From positions 24,180 to 88,179 of the forward strand of contig NZ_REBQ01000139.1 in NCBI RefSeq assembly GCF_007692655.1: a stretch of DNA of 64,000 nt. Reading direction: 5' to 3'. Of this stretch, positions 35,410 through 44,683 are shown in pieces. The DNA is from Halomonas sp. (GTDB lineage Bacteria > Pseudomonadota > Gammaproteobacteria > Pseudomonadales > Halomonadaceae). The notes below the pieces were generated by a model. The model did not search any database. It had not been told where the DNA came from and saw only the letters and a list, made by a program, of their open reading frames with translations. The translations under genes and the position numbers were made by a program. Each line of letters begins with the position of its first letter. Positions within the stretch are counted from its first letter, which is position 1.

Positions 35410-35784
35410 ATGCGCACTTTAAACACTAACGAAATGAATCAGCAGTTTGACAATATGTTCATGGCTCCTGTTCGTGCCTACATGGCTTTAAGCATCGATT
35501 ACACTGAAAAAATGATCAATGCGCAAATGGATGCCAGCAAAGCCTATGCCGACACTGGCATTGCGCAAATGCGTCAAATGATGAGCGTGAAAGACGCTGA
35601 AGGCCTACGGAGCTACATGGAAGGTCAGCAAAAAGTGGTTAAAGACTTGGCAGAACGTGCTAAGGGCGACGCCGATAAGGTTGTTTCTTTACAGCAGGAT
35701 TTTATCCAGAAAAGCCAAAAAATTACCGAAGATAATGTGAAGCAGGCGCAAACCGCTGCCAGCAAATTGAGCAAAACCGCTTAA
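35410..35784 (+). CDS. Phasin family protein (PHA granule-associated)
   Basis: Phasins coat polyhydroxyalkanoate granules and control their size and number. From the ATG at 35410 (GGAGAG 7 bases upstream) the product is 124 residues, with the phasin-2 pattern: NQQFDNMFMAPVRAYMALSIDYTEKMINAQMDASKAYADTG-type amphipathic helix (residues 9-49) and an Ala/Lys-rich coiled C-terminus ending AASKLSKTA. No Cys or Trp is present. PHA synthesis is common in Halomonas. No phaC, phaR or other PHA gene is nearby. The gene stands alone with its own terminator. Confidence 0.85.
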   Translation: MRTLNTNEMNQQFDNMFMAPVRAYMALSIDYTEKMINAQMDASKAYADTGIAQMRQMMSVKDAEGLRSYMEGQQKVVKDLAERAKGDADKVVSLQQDFIQKSQKITEDNVKQAQTAASKLSKTA

Positions 35785-35850
35785 TACCACTCTCTGAGTG
35801 CAAATCGCTGGTAAAGCAACAGCGATAGGTTTGTGACATCTTTGTCGTTT

Positions 35851-35887
35851 AAAACGCCCCGTTGGCTCTTTGCCAATGGGGCGTTTT
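35851..35887. terminator. Bidirectional terminator between phasin and hda
   Basis: AAAACGCCCC(GTTGG) and (CCAAT)GGGGCGTTTT form a long stem around CTCTTTG, flanked by A and T tracts. It serves the convergent phasin and hda genes. Confidence 0.9.
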
Positions 35888-35889
35888 AG

Positions 35890-36597
35890 TTACCAGCCGA
35901 GCGCCGATTTCACAAACGGAATAGTTAGCTTGCGTTTGGCCGACAACGACGCCTTATCCAGTGTCTCTACTGCGCGGCATAGTTCGCCCAATTCACGGGG
36001 GCCACGATGCAAAATATAGCGTCCCACATCATCGGGCAGCTGCATCCCTCTTACGCTGGCACGTAACTTAATAGCGGCTAAACGCTCGCCATCATCCTGC
36101 AAGGGGTGAACATGAAAGGTAACCCCCCAGGTCAGTCGCGACGCCAAATCAGGCAGCACCACATTTAATTGGCGCGGCGACACACTGGCAGCAATGACCA
36201 GTTTTTTACCTGCATCGCGCAACCGGTTAAAAGCATGAAAGAGCGCCTCTTCCCAACGTTTACGACCGATGACACACTCCAGGTCGTCAATGGCCACGAG
36301 GTCCAGGCGCTCTATATCCTCAAGCATTAACGGCGGAAAATGGCCTAAGTCATTTAACGGTAAATAGAGCGCGCGCTTATCAGCATCAGACGCTCCATGA
36401 CAAGCCGCCTGAAGCAAGTGACTCCGCCCAACCCCAGGTGCTCCCCAAAGGTAAAGAAACTGCTCGCCATGAGATGTTAATTGCTGGGCTAAGTGTTCGA
36501 CCAGCGGCACATTCTCCTGGGCCACATAATAATTATCGAAGGTTGCGTCGTCGCGTAACCCTATCCCTAAGGGAAGCTGTTCCAGATGTCGGCTCAT
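35890..36597 (-). CDS. hda: DnaA regulatory inactivator Hda
   Basis: AAA+ DnaA homologue that, bound to the DNA-loaded sliding clamp, stimulates ATP hydrolysis by DnaA and so prevents re-initiation of replication (RIDA). The 235-residue protein has the N-terminal clamp-binding motif QLPLGI at 7-12, nucleotide loop WGAPGVGRSH at 51-60 (Arg in place of the Walker Lys, as in E. coli Hda) and Walker B LVAIDDLE. It lacks the DnaA DNA-binding domain. Its ATG overlaps the stop of the PerM-like gene by 4 bases. Confidence 0.95.
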   Translation of the reverse strand: MSRHLEQLPLGIGLRDDATFDNYYVAQENVPLVEHLAQQLTSHGEQFLYLWGAPGVGRSHLLQAACHGASDADKRALYLPLNDLGHFPPLMLEDIERLDLVAIDDLECVIGRKRWEEALFHAFNRLRDAGKKLVIAASVSPRQLNVVLPDLASRLTWGVTFHVHPLQDDGERLAAIKLRASVRGMQLPDDVGRYILHRGPRELGELCRAVETLDKASLSAKRKLTIPFVKSALGW

Positions 36598-37724
36598 GGA
36601 GACTTCCTTTGATCATGTCGTCCCAGCTCAATGTGCTGTGAAGAACTGTCTTCAAGAATGGTCGTGTGATTATCACTATTTTTTTCGTCGTACAGTTCAC
36701 TATGCTGGTAGCGGATTTTCACTTCCTTTAGCAGCACCAGAATGACGGCCGCGATAGGCAGTGCCAGTAACACACCGGTTAGGCCGAACAAGCTCCCCCC
36801 TGATAAGACAGCAAAAATTACCGCTACCGGGTGCAAGCCTATCTTATCGCCGAGGAGTTTTGGCTGCAGCACCACACTTTCGATAATTTGCCCAACGCTG
36901 AAAACAGCAATAACCCCCAATACCCCCCACAAGGAACCAAACTGGAACAGTGCCACCACGACGGCAATGATTAGCCCTACAATAAAGCCCAGAAACGGTA
37001 CGATGCTCACTAAACCAGATATAAAACCGATGAGGAGACCGAAGTTAACCCCCATCAATGTTAAACCCACCGAGTAGATAACGCCTAAACACAACATGAC
37101 CAACAGCTGCCCACGTAAAAAGGCGGAAAGCACTTCATCGCAGCGACGCGCCAATCTAAAACAGTCACTGGCCCACTGGCGTGGAATGAGGTCAGCAATG
37201 CTGGCGAGTAAACGGTTCCAGTCTAACAGCAGATAAAACGTCACTACCGGAATGAGCGCAACGTAAGTTATCCAGGTAGCAAACGCCATACCCGAACGGC
37301 CAATCTGACCTAACGCCTGAGCTAAGTAGCCCCCCGCATCGCGCCAGTTTTCCGTTAGCGTATCCTGAACATTACCTAGCTCAGTGGCCAAGTCATAGCC
37401 GGTCCACTCTTGCACCTGGGGAGCCAACACATTCTCTACCCAATCAAACACACCGGGCACTGCATCGCCCAACTGCTTAAATTGCTGAACAATCAGCGGT
37501 ATCAAAATCAGCAGGCTCACCACCAACACAACCAGCAACACTAAAAAGACACTGCACACTGCCAGCGGCCTATTCAAGCCCCAGCGCTGAAAGCGGTTTG
37601 CCAACGGATCAGCTAAATAAGCGAGAATCATTCCCGCAATAAAGGGCATCAGTACCGCATCCAGCAAATAAATTAGGCTGCCGATCACTACCAACAGCAG
37701 GATCCCCCACCAAGAATTACGCAT
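36594..37724 (-). CDS. AI-2E family transporter (PerM-like)
   Basis: A 376-residue inner-membrane protein with about eight hydrophobic spans in the typical 3+5 arrangement of the AI-2E/PerM family. Motifs include MPFIAGMILAYLADPLANRF near the N-terminus and the conserved FISGLVSIVPFLGFIVG stretch. Members have been linked to autoinducer-2 export or sodium/proton exchange; substrate cannot be told here. Adjacency to hda and purM is a standard gammaproteobacterial arrangement. It has a long hydrophilic tail (HTTILEDSSSQHIELG). It is divergent from purM, and hda overlaps its 3' end by 4 bases. Confidence 0.9.
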   Translation of the reverse strand: MRNSWWGILLLVVIGSLIYLLDAVLMPFIAGMILAYLADPLANRFQRWGLNRPLAVCSVFLVLLVVLVVSLLILIPLIVQQFKQLGDAVPGVFDWVENVLAPQVQEWTGYDLATELGNVQDTLTENWRDAGGYLAQALGQIGRSGMAFATWITYVALIPVVTFYLLLDWNRLLASIADLIPRQWASDCFRLARRCDEVLSAFLRGQLLVMLCLGVIYSVGLTLMGVNFGLLIGFISGLVSIVPFLGFIVGLIIAVVVALFQFGSLWGVLGVIAVFSVGQIIESVVLQPKLLGDKIGLHPVAVIFAVLSGGSLFGLTGVLLALPIAAVILVLLKEVKIRYQHSELYDEKNSDNHTTILEDSSSQHIELGRHDQRKSP

Positions 37725-37774
37725 ATATCCCTCTCAATCTTGGATTTAATCCGTGCACCTACTATGCCGGATGT

Positions 37775-37789
37775 GAGCGAAATTCGCTC
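37775..37789. promoter_or_regulatory. Palindrome GAGCGAA-A-TTCGCTC in the perM/purM divergent region
   Basis: Perfect 7-bp arms around one central base lie about midway between the divergent starts (51 bp from the perM-like start and 131 bp from purM). It does not match the E. coli PurR operator (ACGCAAACGTTTGCGT), so the cognate regulator is unknown. Confidence 0.45.
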
Positions 37790-37920
37790 GTTAAGCGTTA
37801 CATAATGTGTGACAGCGGTGCGGCTTTGGCCGCTGAGTGTTACAATCCGCCCCAGTTATTGTCCAGCACTGGCTTGTTGCCAGCACTACCAGCACCGCTA
37901 TTTGCTTCACAGGATCTGTC

Positions 37921-38988
37921 ATGACCGAGACCTCTTCTTCTTCGGCTACTCCTTCCCTCAGCTATAAGGACGCAGGCGTAGATATCGATGCCGGTAACGC
38001 CTTGGTTGACCGCATCAAACACGTTGCCAAACGGACTACTCGCCCCGAAGTAATGGGTGGGCTGGGTGGCTTTGGCGCGCTTTGTGAAATACCGGCAGGC
38101 TATCGGCAACCCGTACTTGTTTCGGGCACAGATGGCGTAGGCACCAAGCTACGCTTGGCGATGGATCTTGGTAAACACGACACGATTGGTATTGACCTTG
38201 TCGCCATGTGTGTAAATGATCTTATCGTTGCCGGGGCCGAACCGCTGCTATTTCTTGACTACTATGCCACGGGTAAGCTCGATGTGGATATTGCTGCTGA
38301 CGTTGTCACTGGCATTGGCGCCGGCTGCGAGCTGGCGGGCTGTGCCTTAGTAGGCGGGGAAACCGCTGAGATGCCGGGCATGTATGAAGGCAGCGACTAC
38401 GACTTGGCAGGCTTTTGCGTTGGCGTCGTTGAGAAAGCCGATATTTTAGACGGCAGCAAGGTCGCTGAGGGGGATGTAGTGCTTGGACTGGCATCGTCCG
38501 GGCCGCACTCCAATGGCTATTCGCTGATTCGGAAAATTCTTGAAGTCAGTGACGCTTCGTTGGATACCGACATTGCAGGCAAGACGCTTGGGGACGCATT
38601 GATGGCGCCCACGCGTATCTATGTTAAATCACTGCTCTCCTTAATGCGCGGTAGCGATATTGGCGTTCATGCGCTTTCGCATATTACCGGCGGCGGACTG
38701 CTTGAAAATATCCCCCGTGTTCTACCTGACGACCTGGCTGCACATATCGATGTTAACAGCTGGCAGCGTCCAGCCGTATTTGACTGGCTACAGGCTCAAG
38801 GCAATGTGAATGAAACCGAGATGCACCGGGTCCTTAACTGTGGCATTGGCATGATCGTCGTTGTGCCTCAACACCAAGCTGAGCAAGCAGCCGCTCATCT
38901 TGAAGCCGAAGGCGAAACGGTTTACCACCTCGGCCAAATCATTAAACGCCAAGGGGAAGCCGTTATTCTGGAGAACCTCTCGGCATGA
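37921..38988 (+). CDS. purM: Phosphoribosylformylglycinamidine cyclo-ligase (AIR synthase)
   Basis: Fifth step of de novo purine synthesis: ATP-dependent closure of FGAM to AIR. From the ATG at 37921 (CAGGA 6 bases upstream) the product is 355 residues. Family motifs are [69 protein letters not shown] and [15 protein letters not shown]. coli PurM has 345. purN starts 4 bases before its stop codon ends (ATGA overlap), giving a coupled purMN pair. The transcription unit also lies next to hda as in Pseudomonas. Confidence 0.98.
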   Translation: MTETSSSSATPSLSYKDAGVDIDAGNALVDRIKHVAKRTTRPEVMGGLGGFGALCEIPAGYRQPVLVSGTDGVGTKLRLAMDLGKHDTIGIDLVAMCVNDLIVAGAEPLLFLDYYATGKLDVDIAADVVTGIGAGCELAGCALVGGETAEMPGMYEGSDYDLAGFCVGVVEKADILDGSKVAEGDVVLGLASSGPHSNGYSLIRKILEVSDASLDTDIAGKTLGDALMAPTRIYVKSLLSLMRGSDIGVHALSHITGGGLLENIPRVLPDDLAAHIDVNSWQRPAVFDWLQAQGNVNETEMHRVLNCGIGMIVVVPQHQAEQAAAHLEAEGETVYHLGQIIKRQGEAVILENLSA

Positions 38989-39752
38989 CCAATACGGACT
39001 ACCAAAGCGACACCATCAAGGATGTTACACCTGAGCCCCTTGGTGCACGCCGTATCGTGGTGCTGATTTCAGGTAATGGCAGTAATCTGCAGGCATTGAT
39101 TGATGCTCAATCCCATGAGCGGTTGGGCGGTGGTGAAATCGTCGCGGTGATTTCCAATGTTGCTGACGCCTACGGTTTGAAACGCGCCCATGACGCAGGC
39201 ATTGAAGCAGTGGCTCTTCCCCATCGCGAATATGATAGCCGCGAAGCCTATGATGGCGCGTTAATCAAAGTGATCGAGCGCCACGAGCCTGATCTCATTG
39301 TACTGGCGGGCTTTATGCGAATCTTAACGCCTCGGTTTGTGCAGCGTTTTTTGGGCCGTATGTTAAATATTCACCCGTCGCTGTTGCCTGAGTACCAAGG
39401 GCTCAATACCCATGCACGGGTGCTGGCCGATAGCGTCCCCAGCCATGGCTGTAGCGTACACTTCGTGACCGAGGAGTTAGACGGTGGGCCAGTCGTGCTG
39501 CAAGCCGAGCTCCAGGTCAGCGCTGATGACACAGCCGAAACGCTGCAGGAGAAAGTACGTGCCCGAGAGCATCTAATCTACCCTATTGCCATACAGTGGT
39601 TTTTAGAAGGCAGGCTCCAGTTCAGCGCAGAAGGCGCTAAAATGGATGGCCATCTACTACCCGAACATGGCATGCGCCTCTCTCACGCCGATGCAGCTGA
39701 AGAACTTGACGAAGAGCTTGACGACGACCTAGACGAAGCTGCGCAAGAGTAA
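38985..39752 (+). CDS. purN: Phosphoribosylglycinamide formyltransferase
   Basis: Transfers a formyl group from 10-formyl-THF to GAR in purine synthesis. The catalytic core has [30 protein letters not shown] (Asn and His) and [14 protein letters not shown] (Asp). At 255 residues it is about 40 longer than E. coli PurN (212). The extra C-terminus is strongly acidic ([17 protein letters not shown]) and probably disordered; a shorter, non-conserved N-terminal extension is also present. The start codon overlaps the purM stop. A strong bidirectional terminator follows. Confidence 0.96.
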   Translation: MTNTDYQSDTIKDVTPEPLGARRIVVLISGNGSNLQALIDAQSHERLGGGEIVAVISNVADAYGLKRAHDAGIEAVALPHREYDSREAYDGALIKVIERHEPDLIVLAGFMRILTPRFVQRFLGRMLNIHPSLLPEYQGLNTHARVLADSVPSHGCSVHFVTEELDGGPVVLQAELQVSADDTAETLQEKVRAREHLIYPIAIQWFLEGRLQFSAEGAKMDGHLLPEHGMRLSHADAAEELDEELDDDLDEAAQE

Positions 39753-39769
39753 CTTAAGCATCAGGCACT

Positions 39770-39808
39770 AAAAAGCGCCTTACGGTTACAGCCGTAAGGC
39801 GCTTTTTT
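39770..39808. terminator. Bidirectional terminator between purN and dcd
   Basis: AAAAAGCGCCTTACGG and CCGTAAGGCGCTTTTT form a 16-bp perfect stem with a 6-base loop, flanked by A and T tracts; it serves two convergent genes. Confidence 0.95.
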
Positions 39809-39825
39809 ATCGCACTCGTCAGGGT

Positions 39826-40392
39826 TTAAGTACGCGGCAAAGTAACGCCACGCTGCCCCATATACTTCCCGCCCCGGTCTTTATACGAAGTCTCACACAC
39901 TTCATCAGACTCTAAAAACAGCATTTGTGCGACGCCTTCGTGGGCATAAATTTTCGCAGGCAGGTTGGTGGTGTTAGAGAACTCGAGGGTTACATGGCCT
40001 TCCCATTCGGGCTCCAGCGGCGTGACGTTGACGATAATGCCACAGCGCGCGTAAGTGGATTTGCCTAAGCAAATGGTCAGTACATTACGCGGTATGCGGA
40101 AGTACTCTACCGTACGAGCCAGCGCGAATGAATTCGGCGGAATAACGCATACATCGCCTTTAATATCGACGAAGCTTTTCGCATCGAACGCTTTTGGGTC
40201 AACAATGGCCGAATGAATATTGGTGAAAACTTTAAATTCATCTGCACAGCGTACGTCATAACCATAGCTTGAGGTGCCATAGGAAATAACCCGCTGCTCG
40301 TTGACGTAGCGAACCTGCTCAGCTTCAAACGGCTCAATCATCGCGTCGCTTTTAGCCATACGACGAATCCAATTATCAGACTTGATACTCAT
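39826..40392 (-). CDS. dcd: dCTP deaminase
   Basis: Deaminates dCTP to dUTP, feeding dTTP synthesis in Gram-negative bacteria. The 188-residue trimeric-dUTPase-fold protein has [49 protein letters not shown] (with the catalytic-loop Arg) and the downstream [20 protein letters not shown] motif with its catalytic Glu. E. coli Dcd is 193 residues. It is read 11 bp after mrp and is probably co-transcribed with it, an arrangement common in pseudomonads and relatives. The uracil-DNA glycosylase at 25.8 kb deals with uracil incorporated from the resulting dUTP. Confidence 0.97.
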   Translation of the reverse strand: MSIKSDNWIRRMAKSDAMIEPFEAEQVRYVNEQRVISYGTSSYGYDVRCADEFKVFTNIHSAIVDPKAFDAKSFVDIKGDVCVIPPNSFALARTVEYFRIPRNVLTICLGKSTYARCGIIVNVTPLEPEWEGHVTLEFSNTTNLPAKIYAHEGVAQMLFLESDEVCETSYKDRGGKYMGQRGVTLPRT

Positions 40393-40403
40393 GTATTACT
40401 TCA

Positions 40404-41204
40404 TCACTCGCTAAAGGAAATAGTTGGACCGCCGCCCTGCTGGGCACTTACCGCTTCGGCTACTTTGGTGGCCATTGATGCGAAGGTCTGGCTGACGGAA
40501 CCTTCCGGCTCAGACACCACACTTGGACGACCTGAATCCGTTAACTCACGGATGGACATGGTTAACGGCAGGCGCCCAAGTACTTGTGTATCGTACTCCT
40601 GCGCAATGCTGTCTCCACCGCCAGTACCAAAGATAGCCGCTTCGTGACCGCAGTTTTCACAGTGGTATAGACTCATATTTTCCACCACGCCCAGCACCGG
40701 AACGTTCACTTTACGGAACATTTCGATCCCTTTACGAGCATCTAAAAGCGCAATGTCCTGAGGCGTTGTGACAATGACAGCACCGGCAACAGGCACTTTT
40801 TGCGCCAGCGTCAGCTGAATATCACCCGTGCCCGGAGGCATGTCGATCAACAGAAAATCGAGGTTATCCCACTGAGTCTGCGTCAACATCTGCTGAAATG
40901 CGCCTACTACCATGGGACCGCGCCACACCATCGGTTCGCGGGTATTCACCATGAACGCCATGGACATGGCCTGCAGCCCATGAGCTTCCAGGGGAAGAAA
41001 CTTATTATCAGCCGCCGCCTGGGGGCGAACGCCTTCTTTAACACCAAGCATCTGCGCTTGACTGGGGCCGTAGATATCCGCATCAAGCACGCCCACTCGA
41101 TACCCTTGTGCTGCCAGCGCTAACGCCAAGTTCACGGTGACGGTAGATTTACCCACGCCCCCCTTACCCGATGCCACTGCGATTATATGCTTAACTCCAT
41201 CCAT
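40404..41204 (-). CDS. mrp: Iron-sulphur cluster carrier Mrp/ApbC (short form)
   Basis: ParA/Mrp-family P-loop ATPase that binds and transfers [4Fe-4S] clusters. The 266-residue protein begins almost directly at the deviant Walker A SGKGGVGKST (12-21), followed by VGVLDADIYGPSQ, FLLIDMPPGTGD and the cluster-ligating CENC motif (CENCGHEAAIFG). E. coli Mrp is about 370 residues; the N-terminal MIP18/DUF59 domain is missing. Short forms lacking it are known in other bacteria. It is upstream of dcd on the same strand. Confidence 0.93.
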   Translation of the reverse strand: MDGVKHIIAVASGKGGVGKSTVTVNLALALAAQGYRVGVLDADIYGPSQAQMLGVKEGVRPQAAADNKFLPLEAHGLQAMSMAFMVNTREPMVWRGPMVVGAFQQMLTQTQWDNLDFLLIDMPPGTGDIQLTLAQKVPVAGAVIVTTPQDIALLDARKGIEMFRKVNVPVLGVVENMSLYHCENCGHEAAIFGTGGGDSIAQEYDTQVLGRLPLTMSIRELTDSGRPSVVSEPEGSVSQTFASMATKVAEAVSAQQGGGPTISFSE

Positions 41205-41285
41205 TCAATGGCACTCCTCATTTAAGCGATTAATTATCGTTGTGTGAATGATACTCCTCGAGACCACAATCATAAACCAGCAAGC

Positions 41286-41319
41286 AAAAAAGCGGATGCC
41301 GGGTGAACCGACATCCGCT
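41286..41319 (-). terminator. Terminator downstream of the coiled-coil gene
   Basis: On the minus strand, AGCGGATG and CATCCGCT, extended by an inner CGG/CCG pair, are followed by six T. It insulates the coiled-coil gene from mrp. Confidence 0.85.
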
Positions 41320-41371
41320 CTTCACACCTCAGCTAAATAGCTGTACTAGATATCAATACTAGTTCGACTAG

Positions 41372-42478
41372 TTAACCGGCGTTTTGCTCTGACTCTTCAT
41401 CTCCGCCATCACTGTCATTCGCGCTCTCATCACCGTTGTCATCGGCATTTTCCGTTTCTTCGCCGACTGAACGCTCCGCACTAGCCAAACGGCTGTCTAA
41501 AGTAGAAAGCTCTTCACGCCATTCGTTTAACTGGTTCTCAAGGCGCTCTAACTGGTTTTCACGCTCTTCAATGTCGCTTTCAACACTGGCTACTTCTTCA
41601 CGCCCCATGTCCAAAGCAACCATCAGATCGTCCATTTCAGTGCGAACTTGGCTCAAGCTCTGCTCTTCTTCCTCACGCAACGCAGTGAGGGAATCAATTT
41701 CATTTTGTAGCTCGTCACGCTCGCTGGTCAAAGAGTCACGTTCGCTCTGTATCTCAGCAAGCTCTTCCTGGGCGCTAGACACTTCCTCCTCCAAGCTGCT
41801 TACCTGCTCGTTGGCGTCGCTGATCTGGCCTTCAAGCTCGGACAACTGCTCTTCCGCAGCCGTTAACTCTTCAACGGCTTGCTGGCGCTGCTCTTCGGCT
41901 TCTTGACGCGCTGATTCAGCTTCCTGACGAGCTTCATCAGCACTCTCGCGAGCTTCTTCCACCTGCTGGAGAGAGCTTTCAGCTTCTTCACGAGTGGCAA
42001 CTATTTCGTCACGCTCTTCACGCAGCGCGTTCATTTCGCCTTCCGCATTTTCTAACTGCTCGGTTAGCGTAGCGATTTCGCTCTGCAGCGTGTCTCGCTC
42101 GGCTTCTAACTCCTCAAGTCGAGCCTCAACGTCGCTGGCCTCACTCTGCGACTCATCCAGTGATGAGCGGGCTTGCGCCTGCTGCTCTTCAAGAGATGCC
42201 ATTTCTTCTTCTAACGCCGCGAGGTTGGTTTCAGCCTCCTCAATTTCTGCAATACGTTGGCTCAATTGACTATTTTCTTGCTCAGCACTAGCAAGCTGTT
42301 CTTCTAGACTTTCCACGCGATCTTGGCGAGAGCCTGCATTCGACTGAGCCATAATCGCCCAGATAACGGCAATGGCTGCAATGCCCGCGATAGCTTTCAC
42401 ACGGTTATCTTGAAAAAGTGTTTTCATGTCCTGCTTTTTGGCAGGCGGCTGTTGATCCGAGTGGTTTGTTTCCGACAT
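41372..42478 (-). CDS. Membrane-anchored long coiled-coil protein of unknown function
   Basis: I do not recognise a family. The 368-residue protein has a short polar N-terminus (1-26), one hydrophobic span (about 28-44, AIAGIAAIAVIWAIMAQ), then nearly continuous heptad-rich Glu/Gln/Ala/Ser coiled coil from about 52 to 335. A low-complexity acidic tail follows (SANDSDGGDEESEQNAG). It has no Cys, very few aromatic residues and no enzymatic motif. Topology is probably N-in with the coiled coil in the periplasm, which is inference. It has its own terminator and is flanked by mrp and cobA on the same strand. Confidence 0.7.
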   Translation of the reverse strand: MSETNHSDQQPPAKKQDMKTLFQDNRVKAIAGIAAIAVIWAIMAQSNAGSRQDRVESLEEQLASAEQENSQLSQRIAEIEEAETNLAALEEEMASLEEQQAQARSSLDESQSEASDVEARLEELEAERDTLQSEIATLTEQLENAEGEMNALREERDEIVATREEAESSLQQVEEARESADEARQEAESARQEAEEQRQQAVEELTAAEEQLSELEGQISDANEQVSSLEEEVSSAQEELAEIQSERDSLTSERDELQNEIDSLTALREEEEQSLSQVRTEMDDLMVALDMGREEVASVESDIEERENQLERLENQLNEWREELSTLDSRLASAERSVGEETENADDNGDESANDSDGGDEESEQNAG

Positions 42479-42659
42479 TACACATTCCTCAATAGTCTAA
42501 GCTAACATTTGTTTAAGCTAACGATAATCAGTAGCATTAATAATCCGCTAGCGGTGGCTGATTTCCCTTTCAGCATACACAGCTCACTGCATCTAGCCAG
42601 TCTGTTAGTAAAATCGTATATAAATGTTGCTCGATCGTTACCAACCCACCTTAAAAAAA

Positions 42660-43508
42660 CTAACTCCTCTTGTCTAACAAAGCATGTTTACCCGTATGAA
42701 AACCTGATGCTTTCGCACTCAGCCTATCAAACCAGGCCAGCTTAGCGTGAAGCGATACAACGCTACCCACGACTACCAGCGTAGGTGGTTTAATCTGGTC
42801 CGCCAAGAAAGCGTCGGGCAATGTTGCCAGCGTGCCTATGTGCGTTCGGTGCTGATTGGTTGTGCCTTGCTCAATTAACGCTACCGGTGTTTCCGCCGGT
42901 AGACCGTGAGCAATAAGTTCTCGGCTCATTGTCTCAACGCTGCCCAGGCCCATGTAAAATACCAGCGTTTGCCCCGGGCGAGCCAAGGCATCCCAGTCCA
43001 ACTCACTTTCAATCTGTTGCAAGTGACCGGTGATAAAACGTACGGACTGAGCATGGTCGCGGTGCGTTAGCGGAATGCCTGCATAAGCGGCGCATCCTGA
43101 GGCAGCCGTAATCCCAGGAATCACTTCAACACTGATATGTTCAGCCACCAGCGCTTCAAGCTCTTCCCCCCCTCGTCCAAAGATAAAGGGATCACCGCCC
43201 TTAAGGCGCACAACACGTTTACCCTGCTTAGCCCAAGTCACCAGGGCTTGATTGATTCCTTCCTGCGGAACGCTATGCTTAGAGGCAGCCTTGCCCACAT
43301 AAAAACGCTGCGCATGGGCAGAAATAAATGCCAGTATTTCATTACTGACTAAGCGGTCGTAGAGCACCACCTCCGCCGTTTGCAAACGGTTATAGGCTTT
43401 TAACGTCAGTAGCTCTGGGTCACCCGGCCCAGCCCCCACTAAACTGACAAAACCTTTTGGCCCAACAACACCATTTTTGGGAGAAGTTTGCTCGTGTTCT
43501 GATTCCAA
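42660..43508 (-). CDS. cobA: Uroporphyrinogen-III C-methyltransferase (SUMT)
   Basis: Methylates uroporphyrinogen III twice with SAM to give precorrin-2, the branch point to sirohaem and cobalamin. The 282-residue protein has [66 protein letters not shown] and TLVFYMGL, all SUMT signatures. It lacks the dehydrogenase/chelatase domain of CysG. A TTG at 43508 is preferred because GGAG lies 6 bases upstream; that GGAG follows an alternative TTG at 43520. A weak Fur-like sequence lies about 60 bp upstream. No other cobalamin or sirohaem genes are nearby. Confidence 0.93.
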   Translation of the reverse strand: MESEHEQTSPKNGVVGPKGFVSLVGAGPGDPELLTLKAYNRLQTAEVVLYDRLVSNEILAFISAHAQRFYVGKAASKHSVPQEGINQALVTWAKQGKRVVRLKGGDPFIFGRGGEELEALVAEHISVEVIPGITAASGCAAYAGIPLTHRDHAQSVRFITGHLQQIESELDWDALARPGQTLVFYMGLGSVETMSRELIAHGLPAETPVALIEQGTTNQHRTHIGTLATLPDAFLADQIKPPTLVVVGSVVSLHAKLAWFDRLSAKASGFHTGKHALLDKRS

Positions 43509-43554
43509 AAGAGACTCCAAGGAATAAAAATTTGTCTTTATATATTAAAAAGTA

Positions 43555-43572
43555 ATTGATTATTATCATTAC
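43555..43572. promoter_or_regulatory. Possible Fur-like site upstream of cobA
   Basis: The stretch around TGATTATTATCATTA, read on the minus strand as TAATGATAATAATCA, shares the first ten bases of the Fur consensus core TAATGATAATCATTA, then diverges. Iron control of this gene is plausible, but the match is imperfect. Confidence 0.25.
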
Positions 43573-43751
43573 ATGCTTGGTGCTCGCTGCCAACGGTGCA
43601 AAAAACACCAAAAACAGTTAAAAAGCATATGACTATTCCAAACAAATATAGATAACGGTCATTTTGTCCGCAATGGCTTACATCCTGATTACGTATTTAG
43701 GGTTAATCTTCACAATCAAATTTTAATTGGCATACGTTTGGAGATTCACGC

Positions 43752-44654
43752 ATGTCCGTGAATGAAATAGATGGGCCCATCAGCGTTAGTGCAGATCAGC
43801 TTGTACCCTATATACCCGGCGTTATTTTTCAGTTTCACCGCGCTCATAATGGCCACATGCATTTCCCTTACCTTGAGGGTGGTGGAGTAGCGCTTAAGCA
43901 TATTGACCGAGATGTTTTAGGGCAAAATGCAGGACAGTTAGTTGAGCAGCTGACAGGCGAAGATCATCCTAAAATCATGTCGGCGATCGAACGCTCAGCA
44001 CGCTTGATGCTGCCGCTCAAAACCCGCTTTCGACTGCCGTTTCCAAAAGCTGATCCTCATTGGATTGCGGTCAGCGCAAGGCCAGAACCCGTTGCCGACG
44101 GTATTCAATGGAGCGGCATCATGATGGATATCAGCGACCAGGTAACCGAAGAGCAGCGGCTGCGTAAATTGTGCGATACAGACCCTCTCACCGAGCTGCC
44201 TAATCGACGCAAGTTAATGTTACACCTCACCCATCTAGCATCGATCAGCACGCGTCACGGAACTCCCCTGTCCATCATGATGATCGATATTGATCACTTT
44301 AAACGCATTAATGATCGCTGGGGTCATCTTCATGGTGATGAGGTTCTGAAACAGTTGGCGGTTAAGGCGAAAGCACTATTACGCTGCGAAGACATGGTCG
44401 CCCGCATGGGGGGAGAAGAGTTTATGGTAGTGCTACCACTCACGCCGTTGCAGCAATGCCACACCCTGGCTGAGCGATTACGCCAAGCGGTGAGCAGCTG
44501 TGACTTTGGCATGGGTAGTGGCCATGTAACGCTGAGTATTGGCGTCTCCGAATTCCGCTGTGGCGAAGCGCTGACCAGTTTAATTGGGCGCGCCGACCAA
44601 GCGCTCTATGACGCAAAAGATAGTGGCCGTGACTGCGTATGTCTTATACGTTAA
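43752..44654 (+). CDS. PAS-GGDEF diguanylate cyclase
   Basis: Predicted to make cyclic di-GMP from two GTP. The N-terminal part (about 20-130) looks like a PAS sensor domain (IPGVIFQFHRA, then WIAVSARPEP and WSGIMMDISDQVTEEQ). The C-terminal GGDEF domain begins at DPLTELPNRR and carries an intact active site GGEEF at 220-224, with IDIDHFKRINDRWGH and the closing ADQALYDAKDSGRD. No RxxD inhibitory site is seen upstream of GGEEF. No membrane span is present, so it is cytoplasmic. It precedes phhB by 29 bp on the same strand and is possibly co-transcribed. Confidence 0.92.
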   Translation: MSVNEIDGPISVSADQLVPYIPGVIFQFHRAHNGHMHFPYLEGGGVALKHIDRDVLGQNAGQLVEQLTGEDHPKIMSAIERSARLMLPLKTRFRLPFPKADPHWIAVSARPEPVADGIQWSGIMMDISDQVTEEQRLRKLCDTDPLTELPNRRKLMLHLTHLASISTRHGTPLSIMMIDIDHFKRINDRWGHLHGDEVLKQLAVKAKALLRCEDMVARMGGEEFMVVLPLTPLQQCHTLAERLRQAVSSCDFGMGSGHVTLSIGVSEFRCGEALTSLIGRADQALYDAKDSGRDCVCLIR

Positions 44655-44683
44655 AGGGAAGCACTCAATAGCGGAAGACAACC

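Noticed and set aside
36415..36445. Broken Walker A in hda (Arg for Lys)
   Set aside because: E. coli Hda has the same Arg substitution (GRSH), so it is normal for the family.
41436..41906. A 156-codon Ser-rich plus-strand frame
   Set aside because: Shadow of the Glu/Gln-rich coiled-coil gene; codon complement of GAA/GAG and CAG gives Ser, Leu and Phe runs.
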